Of a stretch of DNA of 64,000 bases, positions 33,056 to 44,542 are shown in pieces. Below the pieces are notes generated by a model, which was not told where the DNA came from, did no database searches, and worked only from the letters and a program-made list of their open reading frames with translations. Origin of the DNA: Apiotrichum sp. Y4204 (taxonomy: Eukaryota; Basidiomycota; Tremellomycetes; Trichosporonales; Trichosporonaceae); contig JAMYHL010000027.1 in assembly GCA_025531455.1 (NCBI GenBank), positions 495,835 to 559,834 of the forward strand, written 5' to 3'. The stretch's first letter is position 1, and the number at the start of each line of letters is the position of its first letter. The position numbers and the translations under genes are program-made.

Positions 33056-34114
33056 ATGCCTCGTAGGTCACGTGCTTGTGCCGCTTTAACCTACCAGCCA
33101 GACGAACCGCCAGCCGCAAGTCAGCGCCCAAAAGGAAGGCAAAGGACACGGAGAGCGAGCCCTCCGAGTCTGAAGTCGAGGAGAGCATCTCCGATCCCGA
33201 GAGGTGTGTATTAACAATAAAGCGTATCTGATCTTAGTGTTGTCTCTAAGGCTACTACCAAACGCAAGACCGCCAAAGGCGGCAAGGCTGCAACCGCCAA
33301 TGGCAAAGGGGGAAAGTGTGAGTCTTCCTCACACTTTTGATATGTCAGAGGGATAAGCAGCTCGAACTGGCATTCTGTGGGCTAAGAAATGTCGTAAATT
33401 GCAGCCCGCTTGTAGCCTATGTCTGACCTGCTTGTCACCTTTTCTGACTCCAGATCCCGACCCACGCGGGAACGCAATTGCAAAGTTTGACGCCGCTCTC
33501 GCGTCTCACAAGGCCGAGATGAATGCACTGGATGAGAAGTTCGTTGAGCGGTGAGTCCGGTATTTGATGTAAGACTTCAACCTGACCCCAGGTCTCGTCG
33601 CGCGGAAGAGATGCTCGCCTCTCTCTTAACCCCTGGCACCACAGCCTCGGATCTTGACAAGGTCAAGACCGCATTTGACGTCCGCATTGTGAGTCCAAGG
33701 AAACCAGCACCTAACTCCAGGATGCCTTCAACGAGATTCAGAGTCTGTTCGATTCAACTGCGCATGACGAGATGGCCGCCAATCTCGAGGCTGCCACGGG
33801 CTATTGTGAGTGTTCTAGTCGAGAGAGCTTTTCCCCTGCTGATCACAGTCAAAACCACTCGCCCGGCCATGGTCGCCAAGACCGGCAAGGATCTGGAACG
33901 CGAGCTCCACAAGGAGATGCAGCGCACGGAAACCGAAGCCGAGGTGAGCTGGTTGTCCGGACGCGGTCGCGCTGACAGGAAGGCCAAGAGCAGTGCCCGC
34001 AGCATCATCCGCGGCATTCGGGCGACGATGCGTGCCGCGGCCAACGTGAGCGACAACGAGCACTACTCTGATCGTTACTACCGTGAGAGGTCGTACAGCC
34101 GCGATAGCTATTAG
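33056..34114 (+). CDS. Unknown basic, probably nuclear protein with coiled core and Tyr/Arg/Ser tail
   Basis: The gene is split into seven or eight small exons. The first exon is only 7 nt (ATGCCTC) before a 35-nt intron (33063-33097). The N-terminus MPPRRTASRKSAPKRKAKD is strongly basic, then acidic (SEPSESEVEESISDPE), then Lys/Gly-rich (KRKTAKGGKAA). After a longer intron of about 135 nt comes a helical core: AIAKFDAALASHKAEMNALD, RRAEEMLASLLTPG, KVKTAFDVRI, DAFNEIQSLFDSTAHDEMAA. Then TGKDLERELHKEMQRTETEA follows, and the end is SDRYYRERSYSRDSY. The Arg/Ser/Tyr tail is reminiscent of RNA-binding or phase-separating proteins. A 39-nt in-frame segment at about 33944-33982 may be intron or exon. 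No homologous family is recognised; nuclear location is inferred from composition. Confidence 0.65.
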
Positions 34115-34446
34115 ATGATGTCAGGGGAATAGGGGGAGCGGCTGGGTTCTCGGTGTAGTATGATATGCAGTTTAGACGAGTGACAGTCTCAGTAGCATTC
34201 TGCGCTCTCGAACCACAAGTCCGAACCGTCAGCCGTCATTTTCCTGTGGCATCTGCGACAGGATGATAAGAAGACGAGAACGACCCAACTCATCGTCCCG
34301 TATCAGTGCAACTCCACCAAAAATCCCTCGAGAAGCAATCGAGGTCAGTACAGTCATAGTTACATCCATCCACACCCCACGAGATCAGAAACCGGACCGA
34401 ACCCATTCGATGTGAATATATACATATAACCCAACCTACCACCAGC
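34115..34446. other. Convergent 3' region
   Basis: Short non-coding space between the 33.1-kb gene and ELP4, tail to tail. It becomes AT-richer at 34415-34437. No gene is seen. Confidence 0.4.
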
Positions 34447-35858
34447 CTAGAACTCATACAGATCCGGGCGGTCGTGCCGGATCTCGACCCGCGGCGCTTT
34501 CCCAGCACCGGCATGCCCGCAGCTGTCGCTGTGCTCGTGCTTGCCAGAGTCGACGGACACGACGACCTCCTCCCCAAAGCGGACTTTAGCGCGCGGCTTC
34601 TTCTCCTTTCCTTGCTCCTTCTTCTCCTGCGGGGCTGGAGGCAACGGCGAATCCACCCCTTCGGCCGGCATCCCGGCCGGCATCACGGGCACCTCGGGCA
34701 CAATCTTGGTCACTGGCTCTGTCCTCCGTTCGCCGCTCCCGCCCTCAATACCCAAATGCACCGTCTCGACCACCCAGCGCCGCCGCTTGAGCCGGAACCC
34801 GAGGTTTGTCTCGCTCCCGCCCGCGACGCCGAGCAGCGTGCTGTGCCGCAGCGCAGGGGCGAGGACGTGGCCCCGAGCCGGGACGGCATGTACCGTCAAC
34901 AGGCCGTGTGCGGGGGCATACGCAGCCGCGAGCGGAGCCGTTCCGAATCCAGCGAGAGTAAGTGCCGCATCTGCGCAGTGGGAGAGCGTCGAGATCCACT
35001 CGGAGGAATCCCCGTCTGGAGAGGTGGATGAGAGGCGCGGGGGGAGGGTCACGACGCCGAGCGCGCCCCGTGTGCGGAGAAGCGCGCGGAACGCGAGCAA
35101 AAACCGCACGAGAGAGGCAGAGGTAAAGTCGTGTTCGGGGGAGATCTCGACCGCGACGCGCGGGACGGCGCTGCTTTCATCGTCGTCCTCGAGCGCGCGG
35201 GCAATGGCTCCAAGGCAGGCCATGCCCCCGTCCCCGCCCTCAAACTCGATTTCTGTAAGCCGCCCTTCTTTGCCTGCGCGCAAGTGCACAGCGGGCGGGA
35301 TGGTCTTGGACGCGTCCAGCGTCGTCGTGCCTTTCGTCAGCTTGGCCAAAAGGCACACTCACCGACGGTAGTCTCGAACTTGAGGGTGTCGTAGCGCCAC
35401 GCAATGCGTTTCTCGGCATTCGCGCGCTCGTTGAGATCCACCTCTTCATTCTCCTTCTCCTTCGCCTTCGCCTCCCTCTCCTCCTTATCTTCCCCCTTCT
35501 CGTCGACCCATACCATGCCTTTCACCCATGCACCCGGGTCGACAGCAGCGACGATGACCCGCACCCCGCCCAAAAGCCCCGCAGACGCGACGTGCCGCGC
35601 AACGAGGCGCGACCACGCCGTATGCGCATCTGGTGCGAGGAGGAGGAGCGAAGAGCCGGGAGACAGCGCGAGGATGTCGTCTAGCGAGCCGATGCCGGTT
35701 GACACTGTTGACGGGCCGGATGGCGGGGGAGGAGCGGCCGTAACGGATGCAGAGGTGGATGGGGAGGCTGGGGTGGATGAAGCGGCTGGAGCAGCGGGGG
35801 ACGCAAATGCGCGCGCGCCGCCCGTTCGTGCGGGAACTCGGCGCGTGAAGGAGACCAT
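34447..35858 (-). CDS. ELP4: Elongator complex subunit Elp4
   Basis: Elp4 forms, with Elp5 and Elp6, the hexameric RecA-like ring of Elongator, which modifies wobble uridines (mcm5/ncm5) of tRNAs. Two exons with an 89-nt intron (35274-35362) give 440 codons, a normal size. The start MVSFTRRVPARTG leads to TGIGSLDDILALSPGSSLLL, the degenerate P-loop region of the Elp4/PAXNEB family, then LLAPDAHTAWSRLVARHVAS, and KRIAWRYDTLKFETTV just before the splice. The second exon has the RecA-like core (LVRFLLAFRALLRTRGALGV, LSHCADAALTLAGFG). Low-complexity sequence near the end (EKKEQGKEKKPRAK, HSDSCGHAG) is a lineage extension. ELP6 lies in the same window. Confidence 0.9.
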
Positions 35859-36352
35859 TTATGTCGTGTGGAGGATGTTGCGGTTTGAACAGGACGTCGG
35901 ACTTCGACCTCGTGAACGAGAAGTCACTTCGTCATGACTTTTTCAGTGGCGGACTGGGCGGGATCAGATCATACCGGTGGTGCGGGCGCGGGGCCCCCGA
36001 CCGGCCTCAACCTCGACTGAGTGGTGGCGACGACGATGTTCACAACAAACACACGAGCCACGATGTTGGTTTCACACCACACTGAGAGACAGGTAGGGGT
36101 ATAGACTGGATGATGACTGACTTTTGACATTCTGACACTTCTGACAACTATACAATTTAAGGTTGTCGGGGCACTGCAAGAGCCCTTCCAGCGGCCCATC
36201 TGACGAGCGTCCGGCGAACAGCGTGAAACGTCCGTGACATCCGATCTGCGCGAGCGTCGTGCTCCGGGTTGCGGTCGTGCCGCATAAATATCCCATCTGC
36301 TCCCCCTACCCCGCCCCAACCCCTTACCATCCCTTCTCAACTCACAATCACC
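35859..36352. promoter_or_regulatory. Divergent promoter of ELP4 and the two-HTH gene
   Basis: About 0.5 kb between divergent genes; the last 60 bp are pyrimidine-rich leader of the plus-strand gene. No other element is obvious. Confidence 0.4.
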
Positions 36353-36787
36353 ATGGCACCACACCCCAAAGCAAAACCACAGACAAGACCGAAACCAACA
36401 TCGAAATCGGCATCGGAAACGAAGCCGAGACCAGCGCCAAAACCAGCTTCCAAACCGCGGAAACACAAAATCCACGACGGCATTATCGCCGCCTGCCGCG
36501 TGGCGCCCGTGTCCGTCGTGGCCGCCGAGTTTGGATGCACGCCCTCAAACGTGAGCTCGCACCTGGCCCGCGAGCGGGCGTACGCGTCGGCCAACCCGCC
36601 GCGCCGCGTTGGCCGGGGGGAAAAGTTTGACAAGCACGACAAGCGGCGTATTCGCACAATTGTGACGCACCGCGAGGGACGGTTCGAGGGCGAGATGCTC
36701 GCCGTACATGATGCGCAGGGATTCTCCATGGGCCCCCAGCTCTTCCGCCGCCTGTGCAGGGATTTTGGGCTTGTGGCGAGGAAATGA
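36353..36787 (+). CDS. Small protein with two putative helix-turn-helix segments
   Basis: The intronless gene encodes 144 residues. The first 45 are Lys/Pro-rich and disordered (MAPHPKAKPQTRPKPTSK). A first HTH-like segment follows: IIAACRVAPVSVVAAEFGCT then PSNVSSHLARERAYA, with the small-residue turn and Ser/Asn recognition helix start seen in homeodomain-like HTHs. A linker GRGEKFDKHDKRRIRTIVTH starts a second helical unit that ends GPQLFRRLCRDFGLVARK. This order, HTH, linker with a D-K/R-R-I helix, second HTH ending in a G-L-x-A-R-K-like phrase, resembles the bipartite DNA-binding half of Tc1/mariner transposases. No DDE domain follows. I infer a domesticated DNA-binding module or lineage-specific regulator; similarity is by eye only and could be convergent. 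Confidence 0.6.
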   Translation: MAPHPKAKPQTRPKPTSKSASETKPRPAPKPASKPRKHKIHDGIIAACRVAPVSVVAAEFGCTPSNVSSHLARERAYASANPPRRVGRGEKFDKHDKRRIRTIVTHREGRFEGEMLAVHDAQGFSMGPQLFRRLCRDFGLVARK

Positions 36788-36857
36788 CAGCCACAATGAC
36801 AGTGACAAGTGTACATACATGAACGGCGTGGATGGCTACAGGATGACTGACTCATTC

Positions 36858-37830
36858 TCAAGCATCTAGCCCAAAGACATAGCTCACTCGTCGCCGCGGT
36901 GCTCTCTCGCTCCTCACCGCACGCCTATCATGGGGCAGTTTCGGAAGTTTGATCGCCGCAACCCCAGAAGACCCACCAGGCCCCCCGTTTGCCTCCCATT
37001 CTTGCGCAGCTTGTTTGGCCAGCTGGGCTGCCACTTCCGCAAACCCGTCCACAGCTTGCTGGAAATTCGGCAGGGGTGCCGGCGGCGCGGGTGCCGGAGG
37101 CGCCTCCGGCACCGTCACAGGCGCTGCTGGGGGCGTTGGGGACGGTTCCGGGGGCGATTCAGGAGCTGCGGGGGGCGATTCGGGGCTCATGGAGGGCGAG
37201 TCGGGGCCGATTGGGGACGGGCTGGGGCCGACGGAGCCCTCAGGAGGCGGCAAGGGGGTGGGGTAGGGGGTCGTCGCTTCAGGCTCGTCAGGGGACACAG
37301 TGGACGGATGGAGCTGCGGGGGCTGACATGGGCCAGTGGAGTCTGGGGGACACGGGAGGAGCCGCCACCAGATAGGTGTCACTGTGCCGTCGGCGAAGAC
37401 GGTCCCGCCTTCCCCCGGGAGGTTGCTGATGCTCTCAAACACCTGGTGTCAGACGAGAACTAACTGCACTCACGGTCCGGGTGATTTCGAGAGATGATTC
37501 GAGGCAGTCGCGGCAGAACCCGACAATGACCGCCGTCGTGGTGCCCTTTGTCCCCGCGATGGAGATGTACGTCCCGCACGGATCCCGCGTCTGGAAGAGC
37601 TCGAGGTACAGCCCGTGCTGGATGGCCACAACGTTGTCCCCTGTACTCGTGCTGTCTGTGTTGAAGCCTGTTGTTAATGACACTGTGGGAAGGATAGGGG
37701 ACGCACCACACGTGTTGTGGACGTCGGCGAGCTGCCCGAAGCCGTACCATACATTCAGCTCGGGCGAGCGCTTGGACAGAGTGGGCGCGGCGGATGCGCC
37801 GAGGAGGAGGATAGCCAAGAGGAGGAGCAT
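36858..37830 (-). CDS. Secreted double-psi beta-barrel (RlpA/expansin-like) protein with Pro-rich tail
   Basis: Three exons with introns of 39 and 31 nt give 300 codons. Residues 1-15 (MLLLLAILLLGASAA) form a clear signal peptide and a KR pair soon after (TLSKR) suits Kex2 processing. The barrel domain covers about residues 20-125: WYGFGQLADVHNTCG, DPCGTYISIAGTKGTTTAVI, GFCRDCLESSLEITRTVFES, and IWWRLLPC. Four or more Cys are placed as in fungal DPBB proteins (plant-defence-like and expansin-like). The remaining half is Pro/Ser/Glu-rich (PESPPAAPESPPEPSPTPPA), likely extended in the cell wall, and ends without a GPI-type hydrophobic tail. Such proteins are thought to bind wall polysaccharide; enzymatic activity is doubtful. 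Start chosen because it places the signal peptide first. Confidence 0.78.
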
Positions 37831-40800
37831 GGCTGTTGGGGTGTGAGGCCAACACCTCCTTGTATGAGGTGGTGGAAATGGAGAGTTGGTGGACGGTGTC
37901 CTTTCAGAGAGGCTGCGAATGAGGGAAGCGCAGAGGTAGATGAGATGAGAGTTTCTGGCAACAATAGTGGATGGACGAGCTCTGTTTACCTCGAGAAGAC
38001 GAGTGCCACAACTCTGCCTCTCCACTGCCCTCACACTCCGGTGGAACATCTCAATGGGGCGACGGCGTGTGGCCTTGGGCTGACGTGATGCAAGATGGAG
38101 AATGATCATTTACAAGTGTGCAGCATCATGGATATTGGGGCCCGTGTCCCCCGACAAGCGAGCGACGCACCGGTTGGAATCGGCACTATGATATCCTGCA
38201 TGTCCGCAACGACAAAGACCATTGATCAGTGATTGCTGATAAGACTAATCACAGCACCGCGCACGCCCACGCGCGAGCCGCTGCGTGTGTGTCTCACTTA
38301 TCACCCCGCTCGCACCTTCTACACTGTGTGCTACACACGCAGTGCCACACACCATAAGCGAAACCTGCGACAATGAGCCATTTTTACCTATCCAGTCAGC
38401 AATCCTGCTGGAATACTCTAGTCACGCTTGTGTCGCGGGTCAACCAGGAGTGGCACCTGTTCAGCAACTTGACTCTGCGGCATCGTGTTTCCCTCTTCTA
38501 TGGAATTACCAGTGACGGCGTCACTGGAGACGACTTTGCTTACCTCCCAAGTGAGCCCGGTGGGGATCGTCGGCCGGCCCTTTGTCTCGGGATGAAGTTC
38601 TTCAGACCCCGTCTACTGGGCGGGGGTAGGGCATGGAGGGTACTGAGCATCAGCATCAGGTTTGTCCAGTGAGTTAACTGATAGCTGATGGCCCCAGGAT
38701 GGGGAATCGGGTGCCTGGTAAACTAAAAATGCGAACTCCTGCAGGACTCGTTCGATTCTTTGCCGCTCCGTTCGTAATCCCTCCCTCCTCCTCTTTCTCT
38801 GCAGTTGAAACCGCCGAGTCCTGACACAGTACGGGGTGTGTGGGGTTCCTGTAGGCCGTACCCTGGCTGCCATCTATGAAATCGGCTCTTGATCCTCCAA
38901 CCTCGAGATAGGATACCACACAACAGAAAGCCCTCTCAACTGCTCATCTCGCAGCCCGACAGCTGCCCTCGGTCGGTCATAGAAGTCGGGCTTCGTCGCA
39001 ACGTCCACATTTCGTTCCGGTGTCGGCCCCTCTCCTCTATTTGACTAACACCGGGCTCCCTTCATGTTGAGAGTGCTCCGGATCCCAGCGGCTGTGGTTT
39101 AACCCCGCCGCCGCGGCGATGGTGGCGTCTCGACTTGGATCTCCTTTTCGGCGTTGACCTTGCGCTATGAACACAGGCGCCAGCGCGAGGTGTATGCGCT
39201 CGTGTCTGCTGGGCGGCTCTGCAGCTGCGGTCCCAGCTGTGTTCTCTATTCTCAATGGAGAGGCGCGGACTCGTACGTGAAGACCGGCCTTGGCCCCTCC
39301 AATCGTATGTTTTCCGTGTCCGCATTACAGCGCCATAACACTGAGCCATACAATAGCTTAGCCGACAGTTTCGAACGTTTCACCGCGATAGACAGGTATC
39401 TAGATCTCGGTGTCGCTACTGATCAGCTAAGATTCCAACGATCAGATTTTGATGAGATCCGGTGATAAGCGCTTATTATAAGCAGCCGTGAATGCCCATC
39501 ACTGCGTCACGGCGCGTCAAGGTCGCGTCACAAGTTCACAAGATGCCCAGTTCCCGCTTCGGTACCAGCTCCAGCTCATTCGCAAAGTAAGGTGACGAAA
39601 TAAAGCCCGATCCAGGCCACCCTCTTCTCGAGGAACAGGCGGCAGGGTAAGCAATCGCGAGCACCAGCGTCGTCATGTGCGCCCCAGCAGTTCTGGACCC
39701 GCGCCAAGATACCGGAAACGCGGAATTCCAACGTCTGTGTCGACCGGCGCCCGGAGGTCACGTGCCGCGCAGTGGCCGCATATCGCCCTCACTCAGGATT
39801 CCATTGTATCCAGAGACATCAAGAATTGCGGTGCCCGACGGGCGCGATGCCGAGCCTCATGCCCGTGGGCTGGAATGTGTCTCCAAACACCGGAACGCGG
39901 CGCTGTGCGCTGTGCGTTGTGCGCTGTGCTCGGGCTAGCGGTGGCCGAGGCGGGGTGTAAGGCACGTGAAGAACGTGAGGTATACGCCTTACTCCAGCTT
40001 TCCGTTCCCATACCCTCAATGACTGTTCGTGATCCATTACGGTGAATGTGCTGTCTCGCGTTTCGGCCTCTCGGCCCCCGAGACAGCTCCCACACACATA
40101 CCAATCAGAGCGCAGAGCCTGGTCTCGGGTCAGATATGATGCTGTAAGGACCCACTTGGCGCGCGGCGGGTGATGTGCTCCACTGATTCAATTCCCCAGA
40201 TTGAGTTCCCGGCTTGACGCGCCGTACTCTCCATCTCGTTGCCCACCGTGCCCAGTCCCCATATCTTGCGCCGCGCGATGCTGTCATGGGCGTCATTGTC
40301 GCCACCCAAATGCGCTTATCTCGCTGGTAGATGTGGAAGAGTACGCGGTGGGAAAAAGACAAAGTGAAGTTGGTCCTGGCGGTCTGCCCCGGCTGGGCAT
40401 CGCCAACCATACGTCAGAGAATGCCAAAAGAGCCAAGAGACAGGGGCTGGAGTGTAACGAGTGCTAACTGTTCCAGATCCATTAGGAATTAGCCGTACAT
40501 TATTATTAGATTTGGCAAGGATATTAATACCCCCGCAGACCCCGATGAAGTCATCACATTCTTCAAATCACCCCAGAAGGAAGAAGCTTATTTCTTCCCC
40601 CCATGGGTCAGTGGCAGAGCTCTGAAGGCGCGAAGGCGGAGCATCCGGGGCAGGCAGGACGATCCGGCGCGCGTTTGTGGACTGGCAGCTGGCAATATGA
40701 TAAGTAGATCTATTAGTCTATTAGTCTATCTAGTCGGTGTATGATAATCTCATCTCCGGTGCTCCGAACACTCTGAACACGCAAACACTCTTCACGATGC

Positions 40801-42631
40801 ACACGCACACCACATGCACCCCCGATCGTTATCAAATACCATACAGCTCCGCCTCCCGCGTGCCGCTCCGCATGCTCCATATGCTCCGCACCAGCCACAT
40901 AACCAGCCGCCAGCCTCGGCATGCTCGGCAAACAGCCTCAAGCAAAGGCATCGCACTTCATTATGATCTCACTGCGTTCTCCCTGCGCAAAAGTGGCACA
41001 GTCGGGATCGAAACTTTGTTCAGCGTATTAATCCTGGAAATATTTCTCTGCTGTGCGCTGCACGATGGTGTCGATCTCTCCACTTTGCATGTATCGTACG
41101 GTTACACTTCGTACACTCCCTGTTATACTGTTATCTGCTGCACTGCATACAGTGCTGGAGATCATAACAAAGCAATGCATCAAAAAGGTAATCAGAAATA
41201 TAAAACCAGAAACACGCAACCCTTCCCCTGGCGAGCAGACCAATAGGATCCAAACGGAGATCTCAACGCGGCTAATCGCCTGATCGGCTGTCAAAGTAGG
41301 GTCCACCACGCGAATCAGAAGGAGGATCTCGACAATCAGGATCACCAGGGGGAAGGCTACTGGCTCGGAGGGATCGGGGGGAAGAATCAGGAAAGTGTAA
41401 GGGGAAATTGCGGGGGCCGAGGCAGAATATCCAAACACCAAACCGCCACTGGCCACTGGCCACTGGGTCACTGCGCCACTGCAGCTCTGTGCGCAGGTTC
41501 CTGCCATTCCTGTCTGCTGCGTGCTGCCGTCATTCCCTTTTACGTTGCCCTTCGGCCTTCCTTGCCCCTCGGCCACTACCCCTGGGCCCCCTCTGCCCCC
41601 GCCACCCATTCCCTGAAGCATGGCCCGTGCGGGCGCCACCGGTCCCACCATTCAGAGGAGGAGTGTGCTTCCTCTGCTCCCGCCCCCGGCATGCGCCCTC
41701 CCCCAATTCCCCCTGCGGCCTGCAACATCATCTGCCGCATTCTGGTCGTATCGATCTGCGAAAGAAAATCTACCACACGGGCGGCGGCGGTGGATGCGTG
41801 TGTGTGTACAGAATATCATCATCCAGCCGATCCTCTGCTCTTGTGCCCCGGGTGCAACTCGGTGCAGGTTTTATTTAGTGGTTGTTATTATCGATTATTG
41901 ATTATTGTTATTATCAGCAGCCGAGCAGAATAAACTAGCAGCAAAGAAAAAGAACCGACACTTCTGACACTAGCTCTGCATCCTCATCATCATTCATCAT
42001 CATCATCATCATCGTCTGTGCTTCTCTCTGTTCTTTGTCTCATTTGTCTTGACCAAGATCCAAACACTCTGCTTTGTGCCACTCGACACTTTTGACAACG
42101 CGCACCTTTGGCTGGCTGGCTGTAATATCCCTCACCCCGGCAGCATTACCCTCACCCCACCGGCCACCGGCCCCTGGCTCTCCCTTTTTCCCCACTGTCC
42201 CTGCACGTACACACACCGCACCGCCTCCCAGCAGAGCATTTCCATCCGCCCCCCCTCTATCACTCCCCCCATATCGTTTTCCGTTCGGCCGCCTTCATTC
42301 ATCTCGACACACCGCCCACCAACTTGACCAGAGCGTATACACTTGTCCGCCATCGCCTGATCCTGTGTGTCGTCCTGCATCGCAAGTTGCACTGCGCATC
42401 TGCCATCTACGCGTCTCCATCTTCCCTCGCACCGACCTCTTTTTCCTTATCCTCAACTTCTCTAGACTCTCATTTCACAACATTCTCCACTATCCCATTC
42501 GGCCACCACAATCTTCTCTCCCACTAGCGCCAAAGGTCTCACCCGTTTTCACCACCCCCGCGCACTCCACTCCACCCACTCGGCACACCCCACCACCACC
42601 AACACCTCCCTCTCCACCACCCCCGTGGCCG
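37831..42631. other. Gene-poor stretch, 4.8 kb
   Basis: The left end is the promoter of the secreted protein gene and the right end (42070-42631) the pyrimidine-rich leader of the GT32 gene. Between them I see no supported gene. Notable sequence includes TCTATTAG units at about 40709-40730, GGCCACTG units at 41446-41480, an AT-rich stretch at about 41873-41935 and a CAT/TCA microsatellite at 41982-42013. Short ORFs lack motifs. Confidence 0.45.
41982..42013 (+). repeat. TCA trinucleotide microsatellite
   Basis: About ten TCA units, interrupted once by an extra T. It lies in non-coding DNA some 620 bp before the GT32 gene. Confidence 0.9.
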
Positions 42632-44542
42632 ATGTCTCTCGCAGCGCGCCCGCCGCGCTCTGCGCCGCCCTCAAAGCCCGGCACGTCGCGTGCACGGCGC
42701 TACTTTGTCATTTTTGTCACCCTTCTCGGCCTCACCATCCTCGGCACAGTCATTGTCCTTTACAATGTCCGCAAGTCGTTTGGCGTCCCCAGCTCCGCTT
42801 TCCTCACAGAGGAAGAGGTGCCATGGCGCCCAGAGGACGTGATTGCACAGCTCATCGACCCGGTAGAGCTCACCGAAAACGTCTATGACCGTCGCGCAGA
42901 CGCCGAGTGGAAGGAGGTGACCCCTGCAGAGTCTGAGCCCGAGACCACACCAGAGACAGTGGCGCCGGCCACTCCCGCCGCCGCCGTCGACACTGAGGAG
43001 AGCGAGTGGGGCATCGACGGCAAGGGCTCGGGCGGATACTGGATGCGCAAGGACTGGGACGGGCGCGTGGAACAGACTACGTCCTGGGAGCACCTCTACA
43101 ACGTCACGATTAGGTGAGTTTTGTGGATCGGAAAAGAGTGTAGGCTGTTGGGTGGCGGGGCGCGCAGTCTTCTGGAGCACTCGAATTCACGGCGCGGCGC
43201 TCGTGGTTCGAAGCTGTGCTCGGTCTCGGCAGCGAAGTTGCTCCGCCGTGCTCCGCGCTCCAGTGGCGACGGCGCAATTCCCGATCGGAAGCCCATTCTC
43301 CCATCCCGATCTCTGGCGACTCTGCTCGTAAAAGCTCGTGCTCACACCCACAGGGAAGGCGAGAGCATGCCACGCATTATCCACCAGACGTGGATCGACG
43401 ACACGCTCCCGCCAAAGTGGCGCAAGTCGTGGCGCGAGTGTCGCGAGGGCATGCCCGACTACGTCACGATGCTGTGGACGGACGACCTGTCGCGCAAGTT
43501 TGTTGCAACACATTACCCCGGCCACCTCGACATGTTTGACGGCTACCGCTATCCGATTCAGCGCGCGGATTCGATCCGTTACTTTATCCTTCACCACTTT
43601 GGCGGCATCTACATGGACCTCGATATCGGGTGCCGCCGCCGTATCGACCCGCTGTTGCAGGGCTCCTGGGAGGTTCTTCTCCCAGTGACCAAGCCCGTCG
43701 GTGTGAGCAATGACATGCTCGTCGCAAAGCCGCGCTCCCGCTTCTTCCACAGGGTCATCTCCGGCCTCAAGGGCTTCGACCACCAGTATGTCTCCAACTA
43801 CCCGACGGTCATGTTCTCCACCGGTCCCATGATGCTTTCGGCTCAGTTTGGCCGGTACATGTCTCAGCACCCCGTCACGCCCGAGGACCCCCACGCGCAT
43901 GTGCGCATCGTTCCCACTTCGCTCTACGGCAAAAACGCCCCGATCGAGAGCGTCCCGCATTCCTTCTTCGTCCACTTCTACGGCTCGAGCTGGCACTCGG
44001 ACGACGCGGGATTCATCACATGGCTCGGCCGCTGGGGCCGCAATTTGTTGATTCTGGGATCGGTCGTGTTGGTCATCGCAGTGATCCGCCTGATGTGGGC
44101 CAAGGTGGTGCAGGCGGGTGGCATCAAGGCCGCTATCACCGGTCGCTCGCCGCAGTACCAGATGCTCCCGGTCTCCAACCCCGAGAGCGGCTGGCCGGCA
44201 CACCTCGCATCCGGCGCACCATCGCCGACATTCGAGCTGCCACCAGAAATCGGCGGCGCCCTCCGCTGGGCCGGCAACATGATCCTCGCCGCACCAGCAA
44301 CCCTTCTTCCCTCTGGCGGTCGCCGGCAACGCGGCTGGCTCTTCTTCACCCCCGCGGCCTTCCAGCCCACGCACGGACGGCGACGCACCGCCTCTGAGGC
44401 ATCCCAGCTCCCGCTCCGCGCACGGCACACCCGCGACCAGTCCCCGCCCCCGTACGACTCGGGGGCAAGCGACAGCATGGACGAGGTGGATGCGTTCATC
44501 AAGAATGCTGAAACCGAGAGCGCCGGCACAAAGCGTCTCTAA
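42632..44542 (+). CDS. SUR1: GT32 glycosyltransferase, mannosyl-inositolphosphoceramide synthase type (Sur1/Csh1-like)
   Basis: Two exons (42632-43113, 43354-44542) give 556 codons. Yeast Sur1 with Csg2 transfers mannose from GDP-mannose to inositol-phosphoceramide in the Golgi. The N-terminus is a type II anchor: about 25 cytosolic residues, then YFVIFVTLLGLTILGTVIVL. The catalytic domain opens with MPRIIHQTWIDDTLPPKW. It then shows the GT32 phrase RADSIRYFILHHFGGIYMDL followed by DIGC, containing the DxD metal/nucleotide site. FSTGPMMLSAQFGRYMSQHP and HSFFVHFYGSSWHSDD follow. A second hydrophobic helix, LLILGSVVLVIAVIRLMW, precedes a Ser/Pro-rich cytosolic tail of about 160 residues. The tail is longer than in yeast. 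The 240-nt intron is the longest in any well-supported gene here apart from CTF18. Confidence 0.88.
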
